From NCBI GenBank assembly GCA_023387735.1, contig JAEWHP010000002.1, positions 1 to 64,000 on the forward strand: a stretch of 64,000 nucleotides of DNA, read 5' to 3'. The notes under the pieces were generated by a model that searched no databases, was not told the DNA's origin, and worked only from the letters and a program-made list of their open reading frames with translations. The stretch comes from Pseudomonadota bacterium. Its GTDB lineage: Bacteria; Pseudomonadota; Alphaproteobacteria; Rhizobiales; Xanthobacteraceae. Every line of letters starts with the position of its first letter. Position 1 is the stretch's first letter. The translations under genes and the position numbers were made by a program. Of the stretch, positions 45,934 through 55,320 are shown one piece after another.

Positions 45934-47628
45934 TCACGCCGTTTTCGCCGCCTTCAGCCCCAGCTTCGCTTCCACCGTTTCCCGCATCAGGAACTTCTGG
46001 ATCTTTCCCGTCACCGTCATCGGAAACTCGTCGACGAACTCGACGTAACGGGGAATCTTGTTGTGGGCGATCTGGCCGTGGCAGAAGGCGCGGACGTCGT
46101 CGGCGGTCAGCGTTTCGCCGGGGCGGGTGCGGATCCAGGCGCAGAGTTCTTCGCCGTAGCGGTCGTCCGCGACGCCGAAGATCTGCACGTCCTGGATCTT
46201 GGGATGGCGATAGAGGAATTCCTCGATCTCCCTGGGATAAAGGTTCTCGCCGCCGCGGATCACCATGTCCTTGATGCGGCCGACGATGTTGCAATAGCCT
46301 TGCGTGTCGATGATGGCGATGTCGCCGGTGTGCATCCAGCCGTGCGCATCGAGCACGTCGGCGGTCTTCTCCGCCTCGTCCCAATAGCCCAGCATGACGC
46401 TGTAGCCGCGGGTGCAGAGTTCGCCGCGCTGGCCGCGCGGCACCACGCGGCCCTCGAGATCGACGACCTTGACCTCGACATGCGGATGGATGCGCCCGAC
46501 GGTGGAGACGCGCCGCTCCAGCGGATCATCCGTGGCGCTCTGGAAACTCACCGGCGAGGTTTCGGTCATGCCATACGCGATGGTGACCTCGCCCATGTTC
46601 ATCTCGTTGTTGACGCGCTTCATCACCTCGACCGGGCAGGGCGCGCCGGCCATGATGCCGGTGCGCAGCGATTTCAGGTCGAAGCGCGCAAACTCGGGAT
46701 GATCGAGTTCGGCGATGAACATCGTCGGCACGCCGTAGAGCGCAGTGCATTTCTCGCGCTCGATGGTCTGCAGCGTCGCCAGCGGATCAAAACCCTCGCC
46801 GGGATAGACCATGGTGGCGCCGAGCGTGACGGAGGCGAGGTTGCCCATCACCATGCCGAAGCAGTGATACAGCGGCACGGGAATGCAGATGCGGTCCTGC
46901 TCGGTCAGCCGCATCGCGCGGCCAACGAAATAGCCGTTGTTGAGGATGTTGTGATGCGTCAGCGTCACGCCCTTCGGCGATCCCGTGGTGCCGCTGGTGA
47001 ATTGTATGTTCACCGCATCGTCGAACTGCAGCAGCTTGCCAAGCTCGGCAAGCTGCTCGCGGTGCGGCGCGCCGCCCATCTGCGACACGTCCTCGAAGGC
47101 GATGGTGCCGGGCGCTTTGGGACCGCCGATCTGGATCACCGCGCGAAGCTGCGGCAGCCGCGACGACTGCAACGCGCCCGCTTTCGATGCCGCAAGCTCC
47201 GGCAGCAGCGTGTTCAGCATCTCCATGTAGTTGGAGGTCTTGAACGCGGTCGCGGTGACGATCGTCGCGCAGCCGACCTTTGCCAGCGCGAACTCGAGCT
47301 CGCTCAGGCGGTAGGCCGGATTGATGGTGACGAGAATGAGTCCCGCTTTTGCGGCGGCGAATTGCGTCAGCGTCCACTCGGGCCGATTCAGCGACCACAC
47401 CCCGATCCGCGCGCCGCGTTCGAGGCCAAGCGCAAGAAACCCTGCCGCCAGCGCGTCGACGCGCGCGGCAAATTCCTTCCACGTCCAGCGGACGTCATGA
47501 CTCGGCGAAACCAGCGCCTCGCGATTGGCCCATTGTTGCGCGGCCCGATCGAGGCAGCGTCCGATCGTGTCTCCCAGCAGCGGCGCATCGGAAATGCCGC
47601 AGACGTAGCTGTCGATGGTGTCGGTCAC
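45934..47628 (-). CDS. AMP-binding acyl-CoA synthetase
   Basis: This 564-aa ANL-superfamily ligase activates a carboxylic acid as acyl-AMP and then acyl-CoA. The GTG start at 47628 is preceded by AGGAG; the longer TTG frame lacks that spacing. Motifs include TSGTTGSPKGVTLTH (P-loop), YGMTETSPVSF (A5), the hinge region GRIKDMVIRGGENLYP (A8), and the C-terminal catalytic Lys in TGKIQKF. Similarity of layout favours a medium- or long-chain fatty-acid ligase. No partner gene lies in an operon with it. Confidence 0.92.
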   Translation of the reverse strand: MTDTIDSYVCGISDAPLLGDTIGRCLDRAAQQWANREALVSPSHDVRWTWKEFAARVDALAAGFLALGLERGARIGVWSLNRPEWTLTQFAAAKAGLILVTINPAYRLSELEFALAKVGCATIVTATAFKTSNYMEMLNTLLPELAASKAGALQSSRLPQLRAVIQIGGPKAPGTIAFEDVSQMGGAPHREQLAELGKLLQFDDAVNIQFTSGTTGSPKGVTLTHHNILNNGYFVGRAMRLTEQDRICIPVPLYHCFGMVMGNLASVTLGATMVYPGEGFDPLATLQTIEREKCTALYGVPTMFIAELDHPEFARFDLKSLRTGIMAGAPCPVEVMKRVNNEMNMGEVTIAYGMTETSPVSFQSATDDPLERRVSTVGRIHPHVEVKVVDLEGRVVPRGQRGELCTRGYSVMLGYWDEAEKTADVLDAHGWMHTGDIAIIDTQGYCNIVGRIKDMVIRGGENLYPREIEEFLYRHPKIQDVQIFGVADDRYGEELCAWIRTRPGETLTADDVRAFCHGQIAHNKIPRYVEFVDEFPMTVTGKIQKFLMRETVEAKLGLKAAKTA

Positions 47629-47687
47629 GATGGTTGCTCCTGGCGTCAAGAACGCATGCTATGGAATCGCTGCGCTATATCAGCGTC

Positions 47688-47771
47688 GTCATTGCGAGGG
47701 GCGCAAGCGACGAAGCAATCCATTCTTCCTTCCTGTGGCACGATGGATTGCTTCGCTTCGCTCGCAATGAC
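47688..47771. repeat. Dispersed palindrome
   Basis: GTCATTGCGAGGGGCGCAAGCG and CGCTTCGCTCGCAATGAC form the ends, with GAAGCAATCCA/TGGATTGCTTC arms inside. It lies in the gap upstream of the acyl-CoA synthetase and beyond the 3' side of no gene. It resembles a family I remember from Bradyrhizobium. Confidence 0.75.
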
Positions 47772-47790
47772 GGTATCTAACAATTGCTAT

Positions 47791-48978
47791 TTACGCCGCC
47801 TTCTGCCCCGCATCGAGCCCGGCATAAATTCCGCGCTCGAAGCCGGCAAAGGTTTCCAGCGCCTTGGCGTCGGCGAACGGCAACAGCTGCATCAGGATCA
47901 CGCCGCTCACATTGCGTGCCGGGTCGATCCAGAAATAGGTGTTGGCGAGGCCTGCCCAGGCGAGACTGCCGGCGCTGCGGCCTTCCGGCGTCTTGGCGGT
48001 GTTGATCATGAAGCTGAGCCCCCACTTCTTGACGATGTCGGGATAGAGATCGACGTCGTTGGTGTAGGGGGGCAGCGCGGTTGGCATCTTGCCCATGGTG
48101 AGGTCGCCGATGTTGTTCCGGCCCATCTGCTCCACCGTTTCCGGCTTCAGCAACTGGTTGCCGTTGCCGCGGCCCTTGTTGAGGATCATCTGGGTGAACT
48201 TGATGTAGTCGGCCGCGGTGCCGTAAAGGCCGCCGCCGCCCATGTGGAATTCCGGCGCCTGTTCGAGTTCGAACGGCATCGGCGCCAGCGCGCCATCCGG
48301 CCCGCGCGCATGCATGCCGACCAGCCGCTTCCGCATCGCATCCGTGATCTTGAAGCCGGTGTCGTTCATGCCGAGCGGGTCGAACATGTTCTCGCGCAGG
48401 TACACATCGAGCTTCTTGCCGCTGGCGGCTTCCACCGCCTTGCCGACGAAATCGATATTGGTGCCGTATTCCCAGCGCGTGCCGGGATCGGTCATGATCG
48501 GCGTCTTCAGCGCGGCGTTCAGGCAGGTGATGATGCCGGGCGTGGCGGTCTTCTCGAGGTATTTCCCGACGTCGCCGTTCCACATGTCGTAGGCAAAGCC
48601 GGCGGTATGCGTCATCAGCTGGCGCAGCGTGATCGGCTTCTTCGCAGCGCGCAGTTTCGGCTCGCCACTGGCGTCAAAGCCTTCCAGCACCTGCGGAGAG
48701 GCGAGGTCGGGCAACAGCTTGCCGATTGGCTCGTCCAGCGACAGCTTGCCTTGTTCCACGAGCTGCATGCCGGCGGCCGTGGTGATCGCCTTGGTCATGG
48801 AGGCGATCCAGAACACGCTGTCCGGTGTCATGGCGTCGTCCTTGCCAAGGTCGCGCTTGCCGGCCGCGCCCTGGTAGATCACGTCGTTCCCGGTCGCCGC
48901 CATCGCGACCACGCCTGGAATCTCCTTGGCATCGCTCTTCTGACGCAGAATCTGATCGATCTGGGCTTTGCTTTGCAT
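47791..48978 (-). CDS. Serine hydrolase of the beta-lactamase/EstB family
   Basis: This 395-aa class C beta-lactamase-fold protein has nucleophile motif SMTK (WIASMTKAITTA), a Tyr-containing second motif near RWEYGTNIDF, and GGGGLYGTAADYIKF further on. There is no signal peptide, which argues for a cytosolic esterase or amidase rather than a beta-lactamase. The substrate is unknown. It stands alone on the minus strand, downstream of an untranscribed-looking 336-bp region. Confidence 0.88.
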   Translation of the reverse strand: MQSKAQIDQILRQKSDAKEIPGVVAMAATGNDVIYQGAAGKRDLGKDDAMTPDSVFWIASMTKAITTAAGMQLVEQGKLSLDEPIGKLLPDLASPQVLEGFDASGEPKLRAAKKPITLRQLMTHTAGFAYDMWNGDVGKYLEKTATPGIITCLNAALKTPIMTDPGTRWEYGTNIDFVGKAVEAASGKKLDVYLRENMFDPLGMNDTGFKITDAMRKRLVGMHARGPDGALAPMPFELEQAPEFHMGGGGLYGTAADYIKFTQMILNKGRGNGNQLLKPETVEQMGRNNIGDLTMGKMPTALPPYTNDVDLYPDIVKKWGLSFMINTAKTPEGRSAGSLAWAGLANTYFWIDPARNVSGVILMQLLPFADAKALETFAGFERGIYAGLDAGQKAA

Positions 48979-49314
48979 GGGTCACACCTCCCGCTGTTTT
49001 TTATGGAAGTGGTGCGATCTTCCTCCCGTCGTCGCGATCCCGCAAGCGTTCGGGAACTGGCCGCCGACAATGTCGCAGTCTCGTGAAGGGGTAACCGGTG
49101 CGGGACACCAAACTGCAACACCTGGCGGCAATCCGCAGTGGAAGAGGCCGTATCGCCGTGACCGGCTTAACCATCCACGATATCGTGATTTCGCCACGAT
49201 TCCCGGAACCGTATTTTCTCAGTAATGCGTTCTGATTCCAGCAGAAACGTTGCTCGTAGGCTGGACCCATTAACCAGAAATAGCCGCATTTCAACGCTTG
49301 CGAGGCCTGACACG
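48979..49314. other. Divergent intergenic region
   Basis: These 336 bases lie between the serine hydrolase and the small unknown gene. I see no gene. A short inverted repeat TTCTG..CAGAA occurs near 49230, but no clear promoter. The region presumably serves both divergent genes. Confidence 0.4.
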
Positions 49315-49632
49315 ATGATTTCGACCTGGAGTGAATGGAAGCGATATCCCCGCCCCGGACGTGGCGAAAACATCGAAGCGCCGATTACCCCCGGGATCTA
49401 CGAAGTCCGCGTCGCCGGGACCGGTGCGCTGTATTCCTTCGAAGCGGTCGACAACGTCGTCCAGGCGCTCGCGCAACTTTCCGTCGGTTCCAAATCATGG
49501 TTCAGCCGGCGCGAGCCGAAACTGCCCGACCTCGAATACCGCACCTGCGCCACCTCCTCGAAGGCCGACGCCAAGGCCGCCGCGCAACGCATGATCGGCC
49601 GCCGCGAGACGTATATGAGCGGCGCGGCTTGA
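49315..49632 (+). CDS. Small protein of unknown function (105 aa)
   Basis: The ATG at 49315 opens a 105-aa soluble protein with no signal peptide or membrane segment. It begins MISTWSEWKRYPRPGRGENI and has an APITPGIYEVRVAGTGALYSF strand-rich core followed by a basic helix (KADAKAAAQRMIGRRETY). The composition and codon use look like those of its neighbours, and the pattern GIYEVR..G..LYSF resembles a conserved rhizobial hypothetical family, but I cannot name it. A palindromic repeat follows directly. Confidence 0.6.
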   Translation: MISTWSEWKRYPRPGRGENIEAPITPGIYEVRVAGTGALYSFEAVDNVVQALAQLSVGSKSWFSRREPKLPDLEYRTCATSSKADAKAAAQRMIGRRETYMSGAA

Positions 49633-49642
49633 TCCACGCGCC

Positions 49643-49738
49643 GTCATTCCGGGGCGCGAAGCGAGCCCGGAATCTCGAGATTCCCCGGTGCGCAATTGCG
49701 CACCTGAGGTCTGGTCCTTCGGACCATCCCGGAATGAC
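49643..49738. repeat. Dispersed palindrome
   Basis: GTCATTCCGGGGC..GCCCGGAATCTCGAGATTCC is followed by GGTGCGC..GCGCACC and GGTCC..GGACC hairpins, ending CCCGGAATGAC. It is the same composite type as the element at 1966 and sits 10 bp after the small gene. Confidence 0.72.
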
Positions 49739-49856
49739 AGTGCCCCCATCGACCTCAACTTAGCTTGAAGCAGGGCTGCATCGGCGGCCGGTGCATCGCC
49801 GCCGATATCGGCCTATACTCCCCGGAACCTTCCAGAAAATCCCGAGGAGCAACGCC

Positions 49857-51347
49857 ATGAACCCGCCCGTCGCACGCGCACAAGCCTCCCAGCCATCCCT
49901 GCACGACCGTCTGAAGGACCCCTCGCTGCTGCGGGACCGCTGTTACATCGATGGCGCCTGGGTCGGCACGCCAGCCAACCCCGTCACCAATCCGGTCAAC
50001 GGCGTCGAACTGGCGAAAGTGCCGAAGCTCGGCACCGCGGAAGCGACGCAGGCGGTGGAAGCCGCCGAGCGCGCGTTCCCGGCCTGGGCAAAGCTCACGG
50101 CCAAGCAGCGCTCCAACATCCTGCGCAAGTGGTTCGACCTGATCATCGCCAACCGCGAAGACCTCGCGCTGATCCTGACGTCGGAGCAGGGCAAGCCGCT
50201 GGCCGAAGCGCTCGGCGAGGTCGATATCGGCGGCGCCTATGTCGAGTTCTTCGCCGAGGAAGCCCGCCGTGTCTATGGCGAAACCATTCCAACGCAGCGG
50301 CCGGATGCGCGGCTGCTCGCGATCAAGCAGCCGATCGGCGTCTGTGGCGCCATCACGCCGTGGAATTTCCCGTGCTCGATGATCACCCGAAAAGTCTCGC
50401 CGGCGCTGGCCGCGGGCTGCACGGTGGTGCTCAAGCCCGCCAACGAAACGCCGCTGACCGCGTTGGCGCTGGTCGCGCTCGCCGAAAAGGCCGGCGTGCC
50501 GAAAGGCGTGTTCAACATCCTCACCGGCAATTCGTCGGCCATCGGCAAGGTGCTGTGCGAACATCCGGCGGTGCGCTTCGTCGGCTTCACCGGATCGACC
50601 GAAGTCGGCAAGATCCTCTATCAGCAGGCCGCCGTGGGCGTGAAGAAGCTCGGCCTCGAGCTCGGCGGCAACGCGCCGTTCGTGGTGTTTGACGACGCCG
50701 ACATCGACGCGGCGGTTGAGGGCGCGATCGTCTCGAAGTACCGCAACATGGGCCAGACCTGCGTCTGCGCCAACCGCCTCTACGCCCAGGACAAGATCTA
50801 CGATCAGTTCGTCGAAAAACTGTCGAAGAAAGTCGCTGCAATGAAGATCGGCGACGGCACCGAGCAGGGCGTGGTGCAGGGGCCGCTGATCAACATGGAG
50901 GCGGTCGACAAGGTCGAGAAGCACATTGCGGACGCGGTCAAGGGCGGCGCGAAGATCGTCACCGGCGGCAAGCGCCATGCGCTCGGCGGCAGCTTCTTCG
51001 AGCCGACGGTGCTGGCGAACGTCAAGCCGGACGCGCTGGTCGCGCATGAGGAAACCTTCGGTCCGCTGGCGCCGGTGTTCCGTTTCAAGGACGAGGCCGA
51101 CGTGATCGCGATGTGCAACAACTCGCCGTTCGGCCTCGCGTCGTACTTCTATTCACGCGACCTCGGTCGCGTCTGGCGCGTCGCTGAAGCGCTGGAGTCC
51201 GGCATGGTCGGCGTCAACACCGGACTGATCACCACCGAAGTGGCCCCCTTCGGCGGCGTCAAGGAAAGCGGCCTCGGCCGCGAAGGCTCGCATCACGGCA
51301 TGGAAGAGTATGTCGAGATCAAATACGTGATGATGGCGGGCGTATAG
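49857..51347 (+). CDS. gabD: NAD(P)-dependent succinate-semialdehyde dehydrogenase
   Basis: This 496-aa aldehyde dehydrogenase starts at ATG 49857 after GAGGAG. It has the catalytic Cys in GQTCVCANR, the general-base Glu in LELGGNAPF, the nucleotide motif GFTGSTEVGK, and the N-terminal SSADH-like PSLLRDRCYIDGAW. GLITTEVAPFGGVKESG is typical of GabD, which oxidises succinate semialdehyde to succinate in GABA degradation. A glutarate-semialdehyde role is also possible. There is no gabT neighbour. Confidence 0.92.
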   Translation: MNPPVARAQASQPSLHDRLKDPSLLRDRCYIDGAWVGTPANPVTNPVNGVELAKVPKLGTAEATQAVEAAERAFPAWAKLTAKQRSNILRKWFDLIIANREDLALILTSEQGKPLAEALGEVDIGGAYVEFFAEEARRVYGETIPTQRPDARLLAIKQPIGVCGAITPWNFPCSMITRKVSPALAAGCTVVLKPANETPLTALALVALAEKAGVPKGVFNILTGNSSAIGKVLCEHPAVRFVGFTGSTEVGKILYQQAAVGVKKLGLELGGNAPFVVFDDADIDAAVEGAIVSKYRNMGQTCVCANRLYAQDKIYDQFVEKLSKKVAAMKIGDGTEQGVVQGPLINMEAVDKVEKHIADAVKGGAKIVTGGKRHALGGSFFEPTVLANVKPDALVAHEETFGPLAPVFRFKDEADVIAMCNNSPFGLASYFYSRDLGRVWRVAEALESGMVGVNTGLITTEVAPFGGVKESGLGREGSHHGMEEYVEIKYVMMAGV

Positions 51348-51358
51348 CCAGACATGAT

Positions 51359-51389
51359 CTGTCGTCCCTGCGAAATGCGGGGGCGACAG
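51359..51389. terminator. Stem-loop between convergent gabD and purC
   Basis: CTGTCG..CCC.GC pairs with GC.GGGG..CGACAG around a GAAAT loop. It lies 12 bp after gabD and about 24 bp after purC in their converging orientation. No strong T-run follows, so it may be a repeat or a weak terminator. Confidence 0.4.
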
Positions 51390-51412
51390 CTTATGTCAAC
51401 GCAATCGCGCGG

Positions 51413-52327
<915 letters not shown>

Positions 52328-52396
52328 TCGGTCAGGCCTTCGAAGCGGCGTGCCGGCGCAGGCGCCAGCACGCAAATGGGAAAGCGGAGCAATAGC

Positions 52397-53314
52397 TCAC
52401 TCCGGCAGCGGAATGAACTCGTGTTCCTGCGGAACGGCGGCGAAACGGCCGGTTTTCCAGTCCTGTTTGGCCTGTTCGATCCGCTCCTTGCTGGAGGAAA
52501 CGAAATTCCACCAGATATGGCGCGGGCCTTCCAGCGCGTCGCCGCCGAGGAACATCATCCGCGTCGGCCTGACGGCCTTGACGGTGATGCGATCGCCCGG
52601 CCGGAAGATCAGCAGGCTCGGCCCCTCATGGCGTTCGTTGGCGATCTCGACTTCGCCGTCGACCAGATAGATCGCGCGCTCCTCATGATCGGGGTCGAGC
52701 GGCACGCTGGTGCCGGCCTGCGCTGTCACCTCCGTGTAGAACCAGGGCGACACCATCGAGACCGGCGATTTCACGCCGAAGGCGCTGCCTGCGATGATGC
52801 GCGCGGTGAAGCCGGTATCGCTGACCGTCGGCAGGCTTTCTGCGGCGTAGTGCTGGAACGACGGCGCGATTTCCTCCGATCCGGCCGGGAGCGCGATCCA
52901 GCTTTGCAGACCCAGCATCTTCTGTCCGTCGCGACGCTGCACGTCGGGGGTGCGCTCGGAATGCGCGATGCCGCGGCCGGCGGTCATCAGGTTCATGGCG
53001 CCGGGCTGGATCTCCTGGATGTTGCCCTCGCTGTCGCGGTGCATGATCGAGCCGTCGAACAGATAGGTGACGGTTGCGAGCCCGATATGCGGGTGCGGCC
53101 GCACGTCCATTCCCTTGCCGGCGATGAACTGAACGGGGCCGAAATGATCGAAGAAGATGAACGGCCCGACCATCTGCCGCTTGCCATGCGGCAGCGCGCG
53201 CCGCACCGCAAAGCCGTCGCCGAGATCGCGGGTGCGCGGCACGATGACGAGATCGAGCGCGTCGCAGGTCTTGGGGTCGCCAAGCACGGGATCGTTGGAA
53301 GGTTGCCAGCTCAT
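52397..53314 (-). CDS. Pirin family protein
   Basis: This 305-aa bicupin has the metal ligands of the N-terminal cupin in RPHPHIGLATVTYLFDGSIMHRDSEG (His pair, then Glu or His) and GRGIAHSE, matching the Pirin pattern. Pirins can be quercetinase-like dioxygenases or redox-responsive regulators, and the role here is not determined. The C-terminal domain (GDGEVEIAN-like strands, RPGDRITVKA) is intact. It lies about 70 bp upstream of purC on the same strand. Confidence 0.9.
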   Translation of the reverse strand: MSWQPSNDPVLGDPKTCDALDLVIVPRTRDLGDGFAVRRALPHGKRQMVGPFIFFDHFGPVQFIAGKGMDVRPHPHIGLATVTYLFDGSIMHRDSEGNIQEIQPGAMNLMTAGRGIAHSERTPDVQRRDGQKMLGLQSWIALPAGSEEIAPSFQHYAAESLPTVSDTGFTARIIAGSAFGVKSPVSMVSPWFYTEVTAQAGTSVPLDPDHEERAIYLVDGEVEIANERHEGPSLLIFRPGDRITVKAVRPTRMMFLGGDALEGPRHIWWNFVSSSKERIEQAKQDWKTGRFAAVPQEHEFIPLPE

Positions 53315-53364
53315 CGGGACTCCTTGAAGTTTTGTGCGATCATAGCAGATTGTCGCATGAAGTC

Positions 53365-53450
53365 GTCATGCCGGGCTCGCCCCGGGCATCCACGTCTTTC
53401 TCGCGGCAATGAGGCAAGACGTGGCTGGCCGGGTCAAGCCCGGCCATGAC
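53365..53450. repeat. Dispersed palindrome
   Basis: GTCATGCCGGGCTCGCCCCGGGCATCCACGTC and its inverted partner GACGTGG..CCGGGTCAAGCCCGGCCATGAC flank a short AT-poor centre. The terminal ATGAC runs into the GNAT gene and creates a false upstream start codon there. Confidence 0.72.
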
Positions 53451-53478
53451 GCGAAATGAAAACGTGATCGAGGAACCG

Positions 53479-54051
53479 ATGATCCCTTCGCTCAAGCCCG
53501 GCGTAAAGCTCCTGACGGTCGATGGTCCCACGATCGAGACCGGGCGTTTGATCCTGCGGCCTTGGCGCAGCGGCGACATTGCCGCGAATACGGCGATGCT
53601 GTCCGATCCCGGTACCGCGCGCTTCATCACGCCGGACGGTGTTGCGATCACCACCGAGATCGGCGGCTGGCGCAACGCCGCCGTGATATCGGGCCATTGG
53701 GCGCTGTACGGTTTCGGCATGTTCGCCGTCGAGGAAAAGTCGAGCGGCCGGTATATCGGCCGCGTCGGGCCGTGGTGCCCGCCTGGGTGGCCGGGCTTTG
53801 AGGTCGGCTGGGGCATCGCCCGCGAATGTCGCGGCAAGGGCTATGCGGTGGAAGCGGCGCGGGCGTCGATCGACTGGGTGTTTGCGACCTTCGAGATCGA
53901 GGAGATCATCCATTGCATCGAATCCGTCAACGCGCCGTCGCAGGGCGTCGCGCGGCGGTTGGGCGCGAGGAGGGAAGGCGAGGTCGATCTGTCCGGCAAG
54001 ATCAACGAGCGCTGGGTGACCTCGCGGCGAGCATGGGCGGGCCAAAATTGA
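53479..54051 (+). CDS. GNAT family acetyltransferase (RimJ/RimL-like)
   Basis: This 190-aa protein starts at ATG 53479, which has GAGGAA just upstream. The ATG at 53446 belongs to the palindromic repeat. It has the RimJ-type opening IETGRLILRPWRSGDI, acetyl-CoA motif A in EVGWGIARECRGKGYAVEAARASIDW (in outline), and the end HCIESVNAPSQGVARRLGA. The substrate is unknown; the layout suits N-terminal or small-molecule acetylation. It is followed by the AraC regulator on the same strand. Confidence 0.86.
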   Translation: MIPSLKPGVKLLTVDGPTIETGRLILRPWRSGDIAANTAMLSDPGTARFITPDGVAITTEIGGWRNAAVISGHWALYGFGMFAVEEKSSGRYIGRVGPWCPPGWPGFEVGWGIARECRGKGYAVEAARASIDWVFATFEIEEIIHCIESVNAPSQGVARRLGARREGEVDLSGKINERWVTSRRAWAGQN

Positions 54052-54111
54052 ACGGGGCGTCGATCTGAACTAAATTCGGCTGAGCTTTCCCTGCGCGGAC
54101 TGGACCGTTTG

Positions 54112-55173
54112 ATGCTGCTATCCACCCTCGACATCGCGTTGCGCGGCGCTACCGTTGCGCTGCTGCTGGTGCTGGCGGCGTCGCTGTTGCGCGGCTTCGG
54201 AACGGTGCTCGCGGGACGGCTCGCCGCGGCCTTTGCGTTGGGGTCGGCCGCGCACGCCGTGACCTATTCGATCGGTGCGACGTCGCCGGTTTCGATCGCG
54301 CATGCGCCGCTTATCGCGCTTTCGACCGGCAATGTCGTGGTGTTCTGGCTGTTCACGCGGGCGCTGTTCGACGAGGGATTCAGGTTGCGCTGGTGGCATG
54401 CGCTGGTCTGGGCGGCTGTCGCAGCTTTCAGTTTCGTCAATTGCATGTGGGTTGCGCCGGCATCCGGCGCGCGGCTGTCCATCATCGCAATCAATCTGAT
54501 CGCGCTTGGGTTCATTGCACTGGCTGTGGCGCAGACCATCGCCTCATGGTCGTCCGATCTGGTCGAGCGCCGCCGCAGCGTTCGCGTCTTCATCGTTGGC
54601 GCGGCGGCACTATATGGCGGGCTGAACGCGGCGCTGCAAATTGCGATGTCCGGAAGCGGCAGTGCCGAAATCGCCAACACGGTGAATCTGGCGGTTCTGG
54701 CCGGCGTGGTGGCGGCGATCTGCTATGCGATGATCCACGTCGACGGCGCCAACCTGTTCCCGGTTGCGCCCGATATCGCTGCCGGCACAGGCGCCGCGGC
54801 GGTCAGTGAATCCAGCGCCGCCGACCAGAAGCTGATCGATGCGCTGATGCGGCTGATGGCGGACGAGCGCATCTACCGTCACGACAACGTCACCATCGGC
54901 ACGCTCGCGACCAGGCTCGGCATTCCCGAATACAGATTGCGGCGGCTGATCAACCAGCGGCTCGGCTACCGCAATTTCAATGTCTTTCTCAATGAGCATC
55001 GGATTGCGGAAGCCAAGGCCGCGTTGGCCGATCCGAGCCAGGCAGAGGTTCCCGTCATTACCATTGCGATGGATGCCGGTTTCCAGTCGCTCGGTCCCTT
55101 CAACCGAGCCTTCAAGGCGACGACGGGTGTAACCCCGACGGAATACCGTCGGCTCAATGTCTCCCCAGTTTGA
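54112..55173 (+). CDS. Membrane-anchored AraC-family regulator
   Basis: This 353-aa protein begins at ATG 54112; a TTG one codon earlier is also possible. The N-terminal 220 or so residues form about seven hydrophobic segments (e.g. ATVALLLVLAASLL, HALVWAAVAAFSFV, LNLIALGFIALAV-like). The C-terminal AraC DNA-binding domain spans about residues 250-350, with the first helix-turn-helix GTLATRLGIPEYRLRRLIN and the second ITIAMDAGFQSLGPFNRAFK. It probably senses a membrane or periplasmic signal. The adjacent exported hydrolase is a plausible target. Confidence 0.88.
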   Translation: MLLSTLDIALRGATVALLLVLAASLLRGFGTVLAGRLAAAFALGSAAHAVTYSIGATSPVSIAHAPLIALSTGNVVVFWLFTRALFDEGFRLRWWHALVWAAVAAFSFVNCMWVAPASGARLSIIAINLIALGFIALAVAQTIASWSSDLVERRRSVRVFIVGAAALYGGLNAALQIAMSGSGSAEIANTVNLAVLAGVVAAICYAMIHVDGANLFPVAPDIAAGTGAAAVSESSAADQKLIDALMRLMADERIYRHDNVTIGTLATRLGIPEYRLRRLINQRLGYRNFNVFLNEHRIAEAKAALADPSQAEVPVITIAMDAGFQSLGPFNRAFKATTGVTPTEYRRLNVSPV

Positions 55174-55320
55174 TCTTTAGCCATTGTAATCATTTCCGTA
55201 TTTTGGAATCGGCGAGCCACTTAAAAAATCGGCCAGGACGATTTCCAAATCCGGCGAGCCGCTACCTGTTTACGCGCCAACTTGCCCGGCACGCGCTGAT
55301 GCGTCATGCCGGAGGCCCAT

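Noticed and set aside
45730..49086. A 1118-aa plus-strand open frame
   Set aside because: It is the antisense of the acyl-CoA synthetase and serine hydrolase genes, whose motifs are intact on the minus strand. It is rich in Arg, His and Gly, as antisense frames of GC-rich genes are.
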